Assembly: GCF_001975785.1 (NCBI RefSeq)
Contig: NZ_MSFI01000002.1
Location: 62,001 to 126,000, forward strand
Length of the DNA stretch: 64,000 bases
Reading direction: 5' to 3'
Source of the DNA: Domibacillus epiphyticus
Lineage (GTDB): Bacteria > Bacillota > Bacilli > Bacillales > Domibacillaceae
In this document: positions 1 to 8,484 of the stretch, in pieces
Numbering within the stretch: position 1 is the first letter of the stretch
Layout: each line of letters starts with the position of its first letter
The notes under the pieces: model-generated
Told to the model about the DNA's origin: nothing
The model's input: the letters and a program-made list of their open reading frames with translations, nothing else
Databases searched by the model: none
Made by a program: the position numbers and the translations under genes

Positions 1-339
1 AAATTGGCTTAACAGGTCCGGTAAAAACGAGGACGCAATTTGCGGTGCACAGGCGATATTCAGCTTTTTATTGTAGCCCTGCTTCCATAAATCAAATGCG
101 TTCATATTCCGTTCAAAAGAAGCGGTTATTTCTTTTGCTAGCGGCAGAAATTTATGTCCAGCCGGTGTAAGTTTTATTGATTTCCCTATCCGTTCAAACA
201 ATTGAATGTTTAAATAGTCTTCAAGCCTCTGAATGTGTTTCGTCACAGCCGGTTGTGTTACATATAATTCTTCCGAGGCCATTCTGAAGTTTTCCAGTTC
301 TGCTGCTTTTATAAATGTTTGAAGCCATTTAATATCCAT
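1..339 (-). CDS. LysR-family regulator, N-terminal part cut by the window edge
   Basis: The gene starts with ATG at 339 behind an AAGGGGA ribosome binding site and runs off the window at position 1, so only 113 codons are visible. The N-terminal 60 residues have the LysR winged helix-turn-helix pattern, including the stretch YVTQPAVTKHIQRLE, followed by the start of the effector domain. It is divergent from the methyltransferase gene at 452, the usual arrangement for a LysR regulator and its target. The effector is unknown. Confidence 0.88.
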   Translation of the reverse strand, partial: MDIKWLQTFIKAAELENFRMASEELYVTQPAVTKHIQRLEDYLNIQLFERIGKSIKLTPAGHKFLPLAKEITASFERNMNAFDLWKQGYNKKLNIACAPQIASSFLPDLLSQF

Positions 340-353
340 TTATTCATCCCCTT

Positions 354-368
354 ATAACAATTTGTTAT
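354..368. promoter_or_regulatory. LysR-type operator candidate (T-N11-A palindrome)
   Basis: Seven-base arms ATAACAA (354-360) and TTGTTAT (362-368) flank one base, giving the ATAAC-N5-GTTAT form of the LysR T-N11-A box. It lies in the divergent intergenic region against the ribosome binding site of the LysR gene, consistent with autoregulation. Confidence 0.5.
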
Positions 369-451
369 TGATTTCACTGTAATTTGTTAATATTCATTAT
401 ATGGTAAATAAGATACAATTCAATCAATACTTATAAAAGGGGCGATGAAGA

Positions 452-1192
452 ATGGACTGGAACGCACAGCTTTATGATGGAAAACACCGATTTGTATCTG
501 AATATGGACAGGATGTGGTGACCTTGCTTGCACCAACAGCTGGTGAGCGAATTCTCGATGTCGGCTGCGGCACAGGTGACCTTGCCAACACCCTTTCAGA
601 AAAAGGAATTGAAGCCGTTGGTGTGGATCAGTCCCCATCAATGATTGAAAAAGCGGCTCATAAATATCCGCACATCCCTTTTACGGTCCGTGATGCGCGC
701 GATTTAGGCTATAAAAATGAATTTGACGCCGTTTTTTCCAACGCTGCGATTCATTGGATTAAGCCGCCAAATAAAGTGTTAAGCAGTATATACAGCAGTT
801 TGAAGCCTGGTGGAAGGTTCGTCGCAGAGTTTGGCGGAAAAGGCAACGTTGCGTTTATTTCCAGGGCAATCATCAATCAAATTAAAAACTATAATGCAGA
901 ATCATTCCCATGGTATTTCCCATCCATCGGCGAATATACAGCGTTGATGGAACAAGCCGGTTTCCATGTCACATTTGCTGAACATTTCGAACGGCCGACA
1001 CGGTTAGATGGCGAAAGCGGTATGCGCAATTGGATTACGATGTTTGGCGATGTTGTGATGGGTGAGCAGTCAGAGATCGACAAAGAGCGAATTATTGGCG
1101 GTGCGGAGAAAGAGTTGAAAGAAACCTTCTTTCACGGTGACCATTGGACGGCGGATTATTGCCGGATTCGGGTTGTTGGAGTGAAAAAGTAA
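452..1192 (+). CDS. Class I SAM-dependent methyltransferase
   Basis: A 246-residue protein with a Rossmann methyltransferase core. Motif I is ILDVGCGTGDL at residues 34-44 and the acidic end of strand beta-2 is GVDQSPSM. The motif IV region is near FDAVFSNAAIHWI, the arrangement seen in Methyltransf_11/25 and trans-aconitate methyltransferase-like enzymes, but the substrate cannot be read from the sequence. The ATG follows AAAAGGGGCGATGAAGA. The gene stands alone, divergent from a LysR regulator that may control it, and ends at a strong terminator. It is cytoplasmic, with no signal or membrane segment. Confidence 0.88.
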   Translation: MDWNAQLYDGKHRFVSEYGQDVVTLLAPTAGERILDVGCGTGDLANTLSEKGIEAVGVDQSPSMIEKAAHKYPHIPFTVRDARDLGYKNEFDAVFSNAAIHWIKPPNKVLSSIYSSLKPGGRFVAEFGGKGNVAFISRAIINQIKNYNAESFPWYFPSIGEYTALMEQAGFHVTFAEHFERPTRLDGESGMRNWITMFGDVVMGEQSEIDKERIIGGAEKELKETFFHGDHWTADYCRIRVVGVKK

Positions 1193-1220
1193 TTTTATTA
1201 TGAACTTCTTTACTCAAGCA

Positions 1221-1259
1221 TGAAAAAACAACCGGTCTTTTGAGCCGGTTGTTTTTTCA
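1221..1259 (+). terminator. Rho-independent terminator of the methyltransferase gene
   Basis: A GC-rich hairpin pairs AACAACCGGTC with GCCGGTTGTT and is followed by TTTTTT, 28 nt past the stop codon. Confidence 0.88.
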
Positions 1260-1364
1260 TTTACAAAGGGTTATTTATTAAAATTTCGTTCAATGTTTTG
1301 GGGATGCAATATATTTACGCACTTTTTTATCATATAGTGTCAAAAAGTATACTCTTATTGTCAT

Positions 1365-1394
1365 GAAAAAAGAGCTGTCTCAAAGAGACAGCTC
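1365..1394 (-). terminator. Terminator of the MMPL/MarR operon
   Basis: On the minus strand, stem GAGCTGTCT / AGACAGCTC with loop CTTTG is followed by TTTTTT. It lies 14 nt beyond the MMPL stop codon. The closely similar stem GCTGTCTCA is used after the azoreductase gene near 9490. Confidence 0.88.
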
Positions 1395-1408
1395 AATTCT
1401 ATTCCAAA

Positions 1409-4060
1409 TTATTTTCGTCCAAAAGGCCACCAGACGCCTTTATCAAATGAAACTGTAATGGCTGGAATTAAAAGCGGCAGCACAATGACTCCATACAATA
1501 AAAGACCCGTGATCACGATGGTCGCGATCTGGACGAGGCTTAGAACGCCCGATGGCATCATCGCACCGAAAGTTCCCGCAAGAATGACGGCTGCCGTAAT
1601 AATGACTGTTCCCATTTTCGCCATCGATGTCATCATTGCCTGCTGAATGCCTACGCCATCGATTGCTTCTTCTCGAAACCGATCAAGAAGGAAGATCGAA
1701 TAGTCAACACCAAGTGCAACAAGCATGACGAAGCCGAAAAATGGAACCGCCCAGCTGATGCCGTCGTATCCAAGTCCGTTCACGAAAATCAGTTCCGCGA
1801 CGGAAACAGACGTGTAATACGTCAACAATAACGAGCCGATCATGTAAAGCGGCATAATGACCGATCGGAATAACACTGCTAAAACGACGAACAAACTGAC
1901 TAACATAATCGTGACCGTCTGTGTAAAGTCTTCGGACGAGATTTTTTGCAAGTCACTGTTCATGCTTGAAATGCCACTGTACGCAAATTCGGCATCTTCA
2001 AGCGGCGTATTGATAACCGCATTCGCCGCGGCTGCTTTCACTTGTTCCACAATGTGGATTGCTTCCGGTGAATACGGATCTTCTGATAAAACAACCTCAA
2101 GCTTAATTCCTCTCTGCTCACCGATCGTATAGCGGTCAATCACTTTTTTAAAGTCATTCTTTTCAAGCGTGCCTTCCGGTATGTACATGCCGGTATTACG
2201 CACACTGTCTGATTTACTCATATCCGCCATCATTGCTGCGGCATCTTCTAAACCTTTTTCTATTTCACCAAGCCCTTTATTGGCTTCACCAACTCCATTC
2301 GCAAGCTGTGAAACTCCGCCGCCAAGTTTGCTTGCCTGTCCTGATGCTCCTTCAAGTTCACCAGCAGCCGTGCCGATTCCCTTGCTGATTTGACCGAGCT
2401 GCTGCTGGATTGCGCCGAGCTGCTGAACAGTTTGTTCTACATTGCCTGAATGCTGCAGTCCTTGCGACACAAGGCCGAGCTGAGCCGTAATTTGTCCGAG
2501 TCCTTCCGCCGCTTCGCTAAGTTCGGATGCACCGGACGATGCGCCTGATGGAAGCTGACTTTCAATGCTCGACAATCCGTTTTGTACTTCTGTCAGCCCG
2601 GATTGAACGTCACCAAGACCATCACGTGCGTCAGACAGCCCCTTTGACAATAATCCAAGCTGATGGTCAACAAACAAATCGTCAATTACTTCCCCGGTTG
2701 GCCGGGTAATCGTTCGAACTGCTTCCACACCATCTACTTTCTCTATTTCTCTGCTCAGTTCTTCTATATATGGCACCGTTGATTCTGACACGATGTCTTC
2801 ATTGCCTTTCACGATCACGTTGACCGGAAAGGAGTCTCCTTTTCCGAATCCTTCCTGAATCGCATGAAGCCCTTTAACCGATTCATAGTCACTGCTGATC
2901 TCATCAACCGTATTATACGATAGTTCACCGTCATACATAAGTAAAAGTGGAACCGTGATAACAGCGACAACAAGAATCGAGAGAAGCGGTCGTTTAACAG
3001 ATAGCTTGCTAAACCACGCCCACAATTTGCTGTCGTTGTGAGAAACTGATTTTTTCGACGGCCAGAACAGTTTTTCTTTTAATACAGCCATGAAAAACGG
3101 CACGACTGTAAACAGAACCATTATAAGCACCGCTATTCCGACAGCGACCCCGACGGCTGATTTAAAGATTGGGAAGTCGGCAAATCCAATTGCAGAAAAT
3201 CCGATAAATACAGCGAGACCACTAATGATCAGTGCCCGTCCGGCTGTTTTATACGTATTAACAATCGCATCCTCTACTGAATGACCGTTATGCAATTCTT
3301 CTTTATACCGGCTAAGCAGTAATATACAGTAATCCGTCCCTATTCCGAATAAAACAGCAACTAAGAAAATTTGCGTGTAGTTTGATACCGGAAACCCGAA
3401 CCATTCTATAAAAAAGGCGACAAGCGACTGGCTTAATAAATACGTCACACCGACCGCGGCAAGTGGTATCAGTGGTGTAATCACAGACCGGAATACCGCA
3501 AGGAGCAACGCGAAAATTAAGGCGACTGTGATAATCTCCGTCTTTTTCAGCCCTTCCTGAGAGCTCGAGTTCACATCATGATTTATAATCGCTTCACCAG
3601 TTACATATGCTGTTATATCGTCAGGCAAAATGTCCGCTCGTATTCTTTCTGCGAGCTCGTTAATTTCATCTTCCGTTCCATCCACTGTCACAGGAACCAG
3701 CACTGTTTTTTGATCTTCCGATACAAGTTGTTTTTCCAATTCTTCGCTTTCAAATGGGCTGATTACACCGGTTACCGGCTCACCAAGCTCGTTTGATTTT
3801 TCAATTGCCTGTACAATCGTTTTGCGCGTCGTTTCATTTAATTTATTATCGAGTGAAAAAACGAGCGATATCGCTTCTTCGTCTGCTCCAGCATCTTCTA
3901 GAATTTTAGATGCTTTTTGTGATGCTGCATTGTCCGGGAGCTGGAACGTCCCTGCTTTTTCCGCCTGCTCCGTGAGATTTGGAGAAAGAATAAACAATGC
4001 GGCCGTCAAAACAATGATGCCTATCATAACAAGCCAGCGCCATTTTATAATTTGTCTCAT
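1409..4060 (-). CDS. MMPL/RND-family exporter (YdfJ-like)
   Basis: An 883-residue inner-membrane transporter of the MMPL family, which moves lipids or hydrophobic drugs out of the cell. One N-terminal membrane helix leads to an extracytoplasmic domain and a block of about five helices (residues 180-350). A second copy of this plan lies in the C-terminal half (690-880). Both halves carry the family signature acidic residue in a helix (GIGTDYCILLLSRY and GVDYSIFLLDRF). The extracytoplasmic linker around 490-640 is a Gly/Leu/Gln-rich repeat region likely to form coiled coil, as in YhgE-like proteins. Its start overlaps the marR stop by four bases, so the pair is translationally coupled. Confidence 0.92.
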   Translation of the reverse strand: MRQIIKWRWLVMIGIIVLTAALFILSPNLTEQAEKAGTFQLPDNAASQKASKILEDAGADEEAISLVFSLDNKLNETTRKTIVQAIEKSNELGEPVTGVISPFESEELEKQLVSEDQKTVLVPVTVDGTEDEINELAERIRADILPDDITAYVTGEAIINHDVNSSSQEGLKKTEIITVALIFALLLAVFRSVITPLIPLAAVGVTYLLSQSLVAFFIEWFGFPVSNYTQIFLVAVLFGIGTDYCILLLSRYKEELHNGHSVEDAIVNTYKTAGRALIISGLAVFIGFSAIGFADFPIFKSAVGVAVGIAVLIMVLFTVVPFFMAVLKEKLFWPSKKSVSHNDSKLWAWFSKLSVKRPLLSILVVAVITVPLLLMYDGELSYNTVDEISSDYESVKGLHAIQEGFGKGDSFPVNVIVKGNEDIVSESTVPYIEELSREIEKVDGVEAVRTITRPTGEVIDDLFVDHQLGLLSKGLSDARDGLGDVQSGLTEVQNGLSSIESQLPSGASSGASELSEAAEGLGQITAQLGLVSQGLQHSGNVEQTVQQLGAIQQQLGQISKGIGTAAGELEGASGQASKLGGGVSQLANGVGEANKGLGEIEKGLEDAAAMMADMSKSDSVRNTGMYIPEGTLEKNDFKKVIDRYTIGEQRGIKLEVVLSEDPYSPEAIHIVEQVKAAAANAVINTPLEDAEFAYSGISSMNSDLQKISSEDFTQTVTIMLVSLFVVLAVLFRSVIMPLYMIGSLLLTYYTSVSVAELIFVNGLGYDGISWAVPFFGFVMLVALGVDYSIFLLDRFREEAIDGVGIQQAMMTSMAKMGTVIITAAVILAGTFGAMMPSGVLSLVQIATIVITGLLLYGVIVLPLLIPAITVSFDKGVWWPFGRK

Positions 4061-4509
4061 TTGTCTTCTTCACCTAATTTCAAAATTTCTTTCAGCTTAC
4101 GGAAGGTTTTTACAAACTGCTCAACTTCCCCTTCTTCCACGTGTTCTTCCAATAGATGTTCAATATAGCCGTATAACACTTCATTGGACTGATGGACGAC
4201 CGTCTCGCCTTTTTTCGTTAATTCTATGAGTTTCGTGCGCTGATCAACACCTGATTTGGCAGCCTGCACAAGTTCTTTCTCCTGCAGCTTCTTCAATCTA
4301 TTTGATATAGCACTTTTATGTACACCTTGCATGATTGCAAGATTTCCAGACGAAATCGGACCATGTTTTCCGATAATTTTCATCACTTGAATTTGTTCGG
4401 GCGAATACTCACGCCATATTGGATCATCAACCGATTTCAACACGCGCTCTGTTCCGTAAATCATCACCTCTTCAAATAATTCCACTGCTTCCCGAAGCTT
4501 ATTTCCCAC
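4057..4509 (-). CDS. MarR-family repressor of the MMPL exporter
   Basis: A 150-residue winged-helix protein. The DNA-recognition region is around residues 50-80 (GNLAIMQGVHKSAISNRLKK) and the wing carries DQRTK. The start is GTG at 4509, with GGGGG about 9-14 nt upstream lying inside a large inverted repeat. The gene is first in a two-gene operon with the MMPL exporter and overlaps it by 4 bp. By analogy with other MarR/efflux pairs it probably represses the operon until it binds a hydrophobic ligand; this is inferred from context. Confidence 0.9.
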   Translation of the reverse strand: MGNKLREAVELFEEVMIYGTERVLKSVDDPIWREYSPEQIQVMKIIGKHGPISSGNLAIMQGVHKSAISNRLKKLQEKELVQAAKSGVDQRTKLIELTKKGETVVHQSNEVLYGYIEHLLEEHVEEGEVEQFVKTFRKLKEILKLGEEDK

Positions 4510-4512
4510 TAA

Positions 4513-4558
4513 TAGTTTACCCCCTAAACTTTATATAGTTAGTTTAGGGGGTAAACTA
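4513..4558. promoter_or_regulatory. MarR operator: perfect 18-bp inverted repeat
   Basis: TAGTTTACCCCCTAAACT (4513-4530) and its exact reverse complement (4541-4558) flank the AT-rich spacer TTATATAGTT. The left arm covers the ribosome binding site of marR, so a bound repressor would block both transcription and translation start. Confidence 0.75.
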
Positions 4559-4596
4559 TAAAATGTCAATCTTTATATATACTAAAACATTGAGGC

Positions 4597-4728
4597 GTGC
4601 CGGAGAAAAAGCCGGAATATGCCGGGAACGGTTTGATGCCGTTAGGGAAAGAAGACATAAACGCAAAAAAGCCGGCCGATGCTGCCAATGTCATTCTGGA
4701 CGGCACCAGCCGGGAATATGAGTTGTAA
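4597..4728 (+). pseudogene. Possible gene relic, 43-codon C-terminal-like ORF
   Basis: An open frame beginning at a GTG without a ribosome binding site and ending in TAA reads as a natural, charged, soluble C-terminus (for example KKPADAANVILDGTSREYEL). Its GC content is higher than the surrounding intergenic DNA. I do not recognise the family. It may be the remaining tail of a deleted gene. Confidence 0.3.
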
Positions 4729-4822
4729 GACTATACTATGCAGCAGCAAGTAAAGTATGATCATTTTGAAACTTATTACAAGTTGAATCGTATTCTTATA
4801 TGACATTTAAGGAGGATTACAA

Positions 4823-5617
4823 ATGAACAATCACGAAATTGATTATGAGATTTTTGGGGACGACATGCAGTTTGTGCAGGTGGAACTGGATCCAAAGGAA
4901 ACGGTAATTGCCGAAGCAGGGAGCTTAATGATGATGGATGACGGCATCAAAATGGAGACCGTGTTCGGAGATGCCTCATCTAATCAAAGCGGAGGATTAA
5001 TGGGCAAACTGATTGGTGCCGGCAAACGGGTGCTGACAGGTGAAAGTTTATTTATGACGACGTTTACAAATGAAGTGCACGGAAAAAAACACGTCTCATT
5101 CGCCTCTCCTTATCCAGGGAAAATTATTCCAATGGATTTAAGTGAACTGAACGGCAAAATCATTTGTCAAAAAGATTCGTTTCTCGCAGCCGCGAAAGGT
5201 GTATCAGTAGGCATTGAATTGCAGCGTAAACTCGGCACGGGATTTTTCGGCGGCGAAGGTTTTATTATGCAAAAATTAGAAGGTGACGGAATGGCGTTTG
5301 TACATGCCGGTGGAACCATCTACAAAAAAACCCTTGCACCAGGCGAAATGATCCGTCTTGATACAGGCTGTCTTGTCGCGATGACAGGTGAGGTCGATTA
5401 CGATATCGAAATGGTGCGCGGTGTAAAAACAGCTCTGTTTGGCGGTGAAGGATTGTTTTTAGCAACGCTGCGCGGTCCAGGAACCGTATGGGTCCAGTCT
5501 CTTCCATTCAGCCGTCTTGCAAGCCGTGTATTCGCGGCAATGCCTCAAAATGGAGGTTCTAAAGGCGAAGGCGGACTTGCCGGTTTGTTCGATTTTATTG
5601 GAGGCGATGACGACTAA
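4823..5617 (+). CDS. AIM24 / TIGR00266 family protein
   Basis: A 264-residue protein of the AIM24 family. The beta-sandwich family pattern is visible: a start-proximal [22 protein letters not shown], then repeated Gly-rich turns such as [15 protein letters not shown] and [16 protein letters not shown], and a Gly-rich C-terminal tail ending in Asp residues. The biochemical role of bacterial members is not established. The start is fixed by AAGGAGGATTACAA ahead of ATG. It is a single gene ending in its own terminator, with no membrane segment. Confidence 0.88.
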   Translation: MNNHEIDYEIFGDDMQFVQVELDPKETVIAEAGSLMMMDDGIKMETVFGDASSNQSGGLMGKLIGAGKRVLTGESLFMTTFTNEVHGKKHVSFASPYPGKIIPMDLSELNGKIICQKDSFLAAAKGVSVGIELQRKLGTGFFGGEGFIMQKLEGDGMAFVHAGGTIYKKTLAPGEMIRLDTGCLVAMTGEVDYDIEMVRGVKTALFGGEGLFLATLRGPGTVWVQSLPFSRLASRVFAAMPQNGGSKGEGGLAGLFDFIGGDDD

Positions 5618-5625
5618 ACGATTAC

Positions 5626-5669
5626 AAAACGGAGTAACGCAGTTTCTGACCGCGTTACTCCGTTTTTAA
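5626..5669 (+). terminator. Terminator of the AIM24 gene
   Basis: A 15-bp stem (AACGGAGTAACGC against GCGTTACTCCGTT) ends in TTTTT. The minus strand also has an A/T run, so it may serve the convergent ywbE gene as well. Confidence 0.88.
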
Positions 5670-5690
5670 CATGCTTTATCTTTTTTATTT

Positions 5691-5882
5691 TTATAAAATA
5701 TCACACACACGGCCGACTTGTCCGTCCTGCAAGCGCACTTTAATCCCGTGCGGATGAAAGCTCGAATTCGTTAAAATATCTTTCACAACGCCCCTTGTTT
5801 TTGCTCCGGTGCGCTGATCTTTTTTCAGCACAATATTCACTTCAATCCCCGGTTTTATATCGTTTCTTTTTTGTCCGTTCAT
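5691..5882 (-). CDS. ywbE: YwbE-family small protein (DUF2196)
   Basis: A 63-residue basic protein matching YwbE/DUF2196 in length and pattern (DIKPG near residue 10, then KKDQRTGAKTRGVVKDILT and HPHGIKVRL). It probably folds as a small beta-barrel; no function is established. Of the in-frame ATGs at 5882 and 5888, the first has AGAGGA at the right distance (7 nt). It follows the flavin reductase gene after 16 nt, so the two are likely cotranscribed. Confidence 0.85.
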   Translation of the reverse strand: MNGQKRNDIKPGIEVNIVLKKDQRTGAKTRGVVKDILTNSSFHPHGIKVRLQDGQVGRVCDIL

Positions 5883-5898
5883 GGTCATTTCCTCTTTT

Positions 5899-6504
5899 CT
5901 ATTTCGGGCGGACGATTTCAAACGTTTCGCCCAGTTTCGCGTAATAATTTCCCGCAAGACGGCTTACCGGTGCGAGTTTTTCAGCATGTATTCTCCCTTT
6001 TTCGTACAAATCTTCCCGTATATGATATTGAATGACGCGCCCAATTAACAAGTCACAGGCAGGGCCTTCTCCGAGAGCAACGACTTTCTCGAGTACACAT
6101 TCCATACGGATCTTCGCCTCTTTCACAGCGGGTACACCTACTTTTTCACTCTCAATTGGTGTTAAATTCGTCAAGTCCATTTCACTTTCATCCGGCGGAA
6201 GAAATTTCGCTGTTTTATTAATTTCGTGAATGTATTCTTCATCCGAAATATGAACAACAAACTCTTTTTTCACCGAGGCATTGCGCGCGGTGTCTTTTAT
6301 CTCGCCGTTATTTCGCTGTACCGATATGGAAATCATTGGAGGGTTGGCCGTCACAATATTAAAGTAACTGAACGGCGCTGCATTTAATACACCTTTTTCC
6401 GACAGCGTCGTCACAAACGCAACCGGACGGGGAATAATGCTGCCCGTTAAAAATTTATAATTTTCTCGTTCTGGCAATTGATTTGGATCGATTGATTTCA
6501 TCAT
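5899..6504 (-). CDS. Flavin reductase-like FMN-binding protein
   Basis: A 201-residue protein of the flavin reductase (DIM6/NTAB) split-barrel family. The N-terminal part has TGSIIPRPVAFVTTLSEKG and the NAAPFSYFN segment that contacts FMN. The middle carries the conserved NAS/KEFVVHI region. Members bind FMN and often reduce it with NAD(P)H; the substrate is unknown here. Translation starts at the first of two adjacent ATGs behind AAGGGGTGAGCG. It heads a two-gene operon with ywbE and is divergent from acylphosphatase. Confidence 0.87.
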   Translation of the reverse strand: MMKSIDPNQLPERENYKFLTGSIIPRPVAFVTTLSEKGVLNAAPFSYFNIVTANPPMISISVQRNNGEIKDTARNASVKKEFVVHISDEEYIHEINKTAKFLPPDESEMDLTNLTPIESEKVGVPAVKEAKIRMECVLEKVVALGEGPACDLLIGRVIQYHIREDLYEKGRIHAEKLAPVSRLAGNYYAKLGETFEIVRPK

Positions 6505-6564
6505 CGCTCACCCCTTTCTTCTATTGTAGAATATAGAAAAGAAAATAGAAAGGAAGCGGTTTTC

Positions 6565-6834
6565 GTGAAAGAAGCAAAGCGATTGAATGTTTCCGGAAAC
6601 GTGCAGGGCGTCGGGTTTAGATATTTTGCCCAAATGACAGCTGTCGAACATGACATTACCGGCTGGGCGCAAAACTTGGACAATGGAACTGTTGCCATTC
6701 ATGCAGAAGGTTCACCGGAAAATTTAGAGCGGTTTATTAGGCTGCTTAAAAAAGGAAATTTGTTTGCGAAAGTACATAATCTTCATGAAGAATCGGCTCC
6801 TCTTGAACAATCAACAACATTCCGGATTAAATAG
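6565..6834 (+). CDS. acyP: Acylphosphatase
   Basis: An 89-residue acylphosphatase that hydrolyses the carboxyl-phosphate bond of acylphosphates. The signature VSGNVQGVGFRYFAQ carries the phosphate-binding Arg, and the catalytic Asn is in GWAQNLDNGTV. The length is typical for the family. The start is GTG at 6565, preceded by AAAGGAAG. It lies divergent from the flavin reductase operon with about 60 bp between them. Confidence 0.93.
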   Translation: MKEAKRLNVSGNVQGVGFRYFAQMTAVEHDITGWAQNLDNGTVAIHAEGSPENLERFIRLLKKGNLFAKVHNLHEESAPLEQSTTFRIK

Positions 6835-6947
6835 GAATATCCCGAATGCGTTTGATTTCCAAATAATCCTTTATGCATCCCAATATCGCTTCACGTGAAA
6901 ATTCAATTCATTTTCGGTAAAATAAAAGCAGAATGGAGCGTGAATGA

Positions 6948-8057
6948 TTGAAAAAGTTACTCTCATTTTTACTGCTGTTGCTAATTGTTTATAATACACG
7001 GCCTCTATGGGAGGAATATGCAGAGCCTTATGTCGATTTGTCGTTTATGGATGCCATCGGGGAACAGGTGAAAGAAGCAAGAAAAAACCCGGTTGTCATT
7101 GATGCCGTTGATACAGTAACAAACAAAATTGAAAGCTGGTCTGGCATTGAATCCAACCAGTCCACGGTACAGGTAGAAAAACCGGCTCTTGCCACTCCTG
7201 ACTCTCAAATGTTTTCCGTTTACAATGTGCAGATAGGCGACGCTAAGACAGATGTAGAGCAGGAGATTGGCACCCCAAAACGTCGTTCTCAAAATGAATA
7301 TGGTGTCGACTGGTATGCGTACCATGAAAATTATCATAACTTTTTAATGGTGTCGTACGATGAAAATAATCGGGTGAACGGGCTTTATACGAGCCATGAT
7401 TTAATTTCATCTACAGAAGGCATTGCGCTCAACACCCCAAAGGAAACGGTTCGGGCAAACCTTGGTGAACCGGTGGATAAGATTCGAAAAGGAATGACGT
7501 ATTACATTTTGAACGAATCAGAGGAGCATGATTATTACCATCTCAATGGTAATTATGTGGCTATTTTTTATGATGTGCACGAACAGAATACGGTTACCGC
7601 TATTCAAATTATAGATGAAGATTTGGAAAAGGACAGAAAAGGAATGTATGCAGCCGCAAGTGCTTCTTTAAAAGAAGGATTTGAATATCAACTGTTTGAT
7701 GTTACAAATGCAACCCGCCTTCTTCATGGGCTCCCGGTATTAACATGGGATGATCAAGTGAGAGAAACGGCACGCGATCACAGTCTTGATATGGCGAAAA
7801 ATAAATATTTTGACCATACAAATTTACAAGGTGAATCTCCTTTTGACCGTATGGAAGACGACGGCATTCAATTTATGGCTGCCGGTGAAAATTTGGCGTA
7901 CGGGCAATATAGCAGTATTTTCGCACATGAAGGATTGATGAATTCAGCAGGTCACCGGAAGAATATATTACAGGATGATTTTCGCTTTTTAGGCGTAGGT
8001 GTCGCATTTAACGAAGAATCACAGCCGTATTACACAGAAAATTTTTTCGACAAATAA
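6948..8057 (+). CDS. Membrane-anchored CAP/SCP-domain protein (YlbC-like)
   Basis: A 369-residue secreted or anchored protein. A short hydrophobic leader (KKLLSFLLLLLIVYN) is followed by a CAP-associated N-terminal domain with two copies of a small unit (around VQIGDAKTDVEQEIGTPKRR and NTPKETVRANLGEPVDK). A C-terminal CAP domain (about 245-365) follows, with the pattern ARDHSLDMA, FDHTN, GENLAYG and SAGHRKNIL. This is the architecture of B. subtilis YlbC. The most likely start is TTG at 6948, behind GGAG; the nearby ATG at 6944 is out of frame. The function of CAP proteins in bacilli is unknown. Confidence 0.88.
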   Translation: MKKLLSFLLLLLIVYNTRPLWEEYAEPYVDLSFMDAIGEQVKEARKNPVVIDAVDTVTNKIESWSGIESNQSTVQVEKPALATPDSQMFSVYNVQIGDAKTDVEQEIGTPKRRSQNEYGVDWYAYHENYHNFLMVSYDENNRVNGLYTSHDLISSTEGIALNTPKETVRANLGEPVDKIRKGMTYYILNESEEHDYYHLNGNYVAIFYDVHEQNTVTAIQIIDEDLEKDRKGMYAAASASLKEGFEYQLFDVTNATRLLHGLPVLTWDDQVRETARDHSLDMAKNKYFDHTNLQGESPFDRMEDDGIQFMAAGENLAYGQYSSIFAHEGLMNSAGHRKNILQDDFRFLGVGVAFNEESQPYYTENFFDK

Positions 8058-8070
8058 ACCTTTTCCAAAC

Positions 8071-8105
8071 AAAAAATGCAATCTCAAGTGAGATTGCATT
8101 TTTAC
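8071..8105. terminator. Bidirectional terminator between the CAP gene and csp
   Basis: Stem AAAAATGCAATCTCA / TGAGATTGCATTTTT with a two-base loop, with T runs on both strands, lies between convergent genes. Confidence 0.85.
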
Positions 8106-8119
8106 GATGTATATATGGA

Positions 8120-8320
8120 TTATGCTTTTTGTACGTTAGTTGCTTGTGGACCGCGTTGGCCTTGTTCAACTTCGAACGTAACTTCTTGACCTTCATCAAG
8201 AGTTTTGTAGCCATCGCCTTGAATTGCTGAGAAGTGAACGAATACGTCGTCTCCAGCTTCGCGCTCGATAAAACCGAATCCTTTTTCTGCATTAAACCAT
8301 TTTACTTTACCTTGTTCCAT
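8120..8320 (-). CDS. Cold-shock protein (CspA/CspB family)
   Basis: A 66-residue OB-fold RNA/DNA-binding protein. RNP1 is KGFGFIE and RNP2 is VFVHFSAI, as in B. subtilis CspB, CspC and CspD; the exact paralogue cannot be chosen. The longer frame is not used: ATG at 8320 sits behind GGGAGGCAACATAAC and gives the canonical [10 protein letters not shown] start. The upstream region is long (to 8484) and without ORFs, as expected for a csp leader. Confidence 0.95.
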   Translation of the reverse strand: MEQGKVKWFNAEKGFGFIEREAGDDVFVHFSAIQGDGYKTLDEGQEVTFEVEQGQRGPQATNVQKA

Positions 8321-8484
8321 GTTATGTTGCCTCCCGTTGTGCGATTGCACAAAATAATACTATTCCTGCTCAAAGCAATATCAAGACAATAAGCTTTACA
8401 GCACTTGTACTTCTCGAACAAAAATAATTCTTTTTCATTGTAACAGTAATATGCACATTAAGCAAGCTTAAAAAGAAAATGTTT

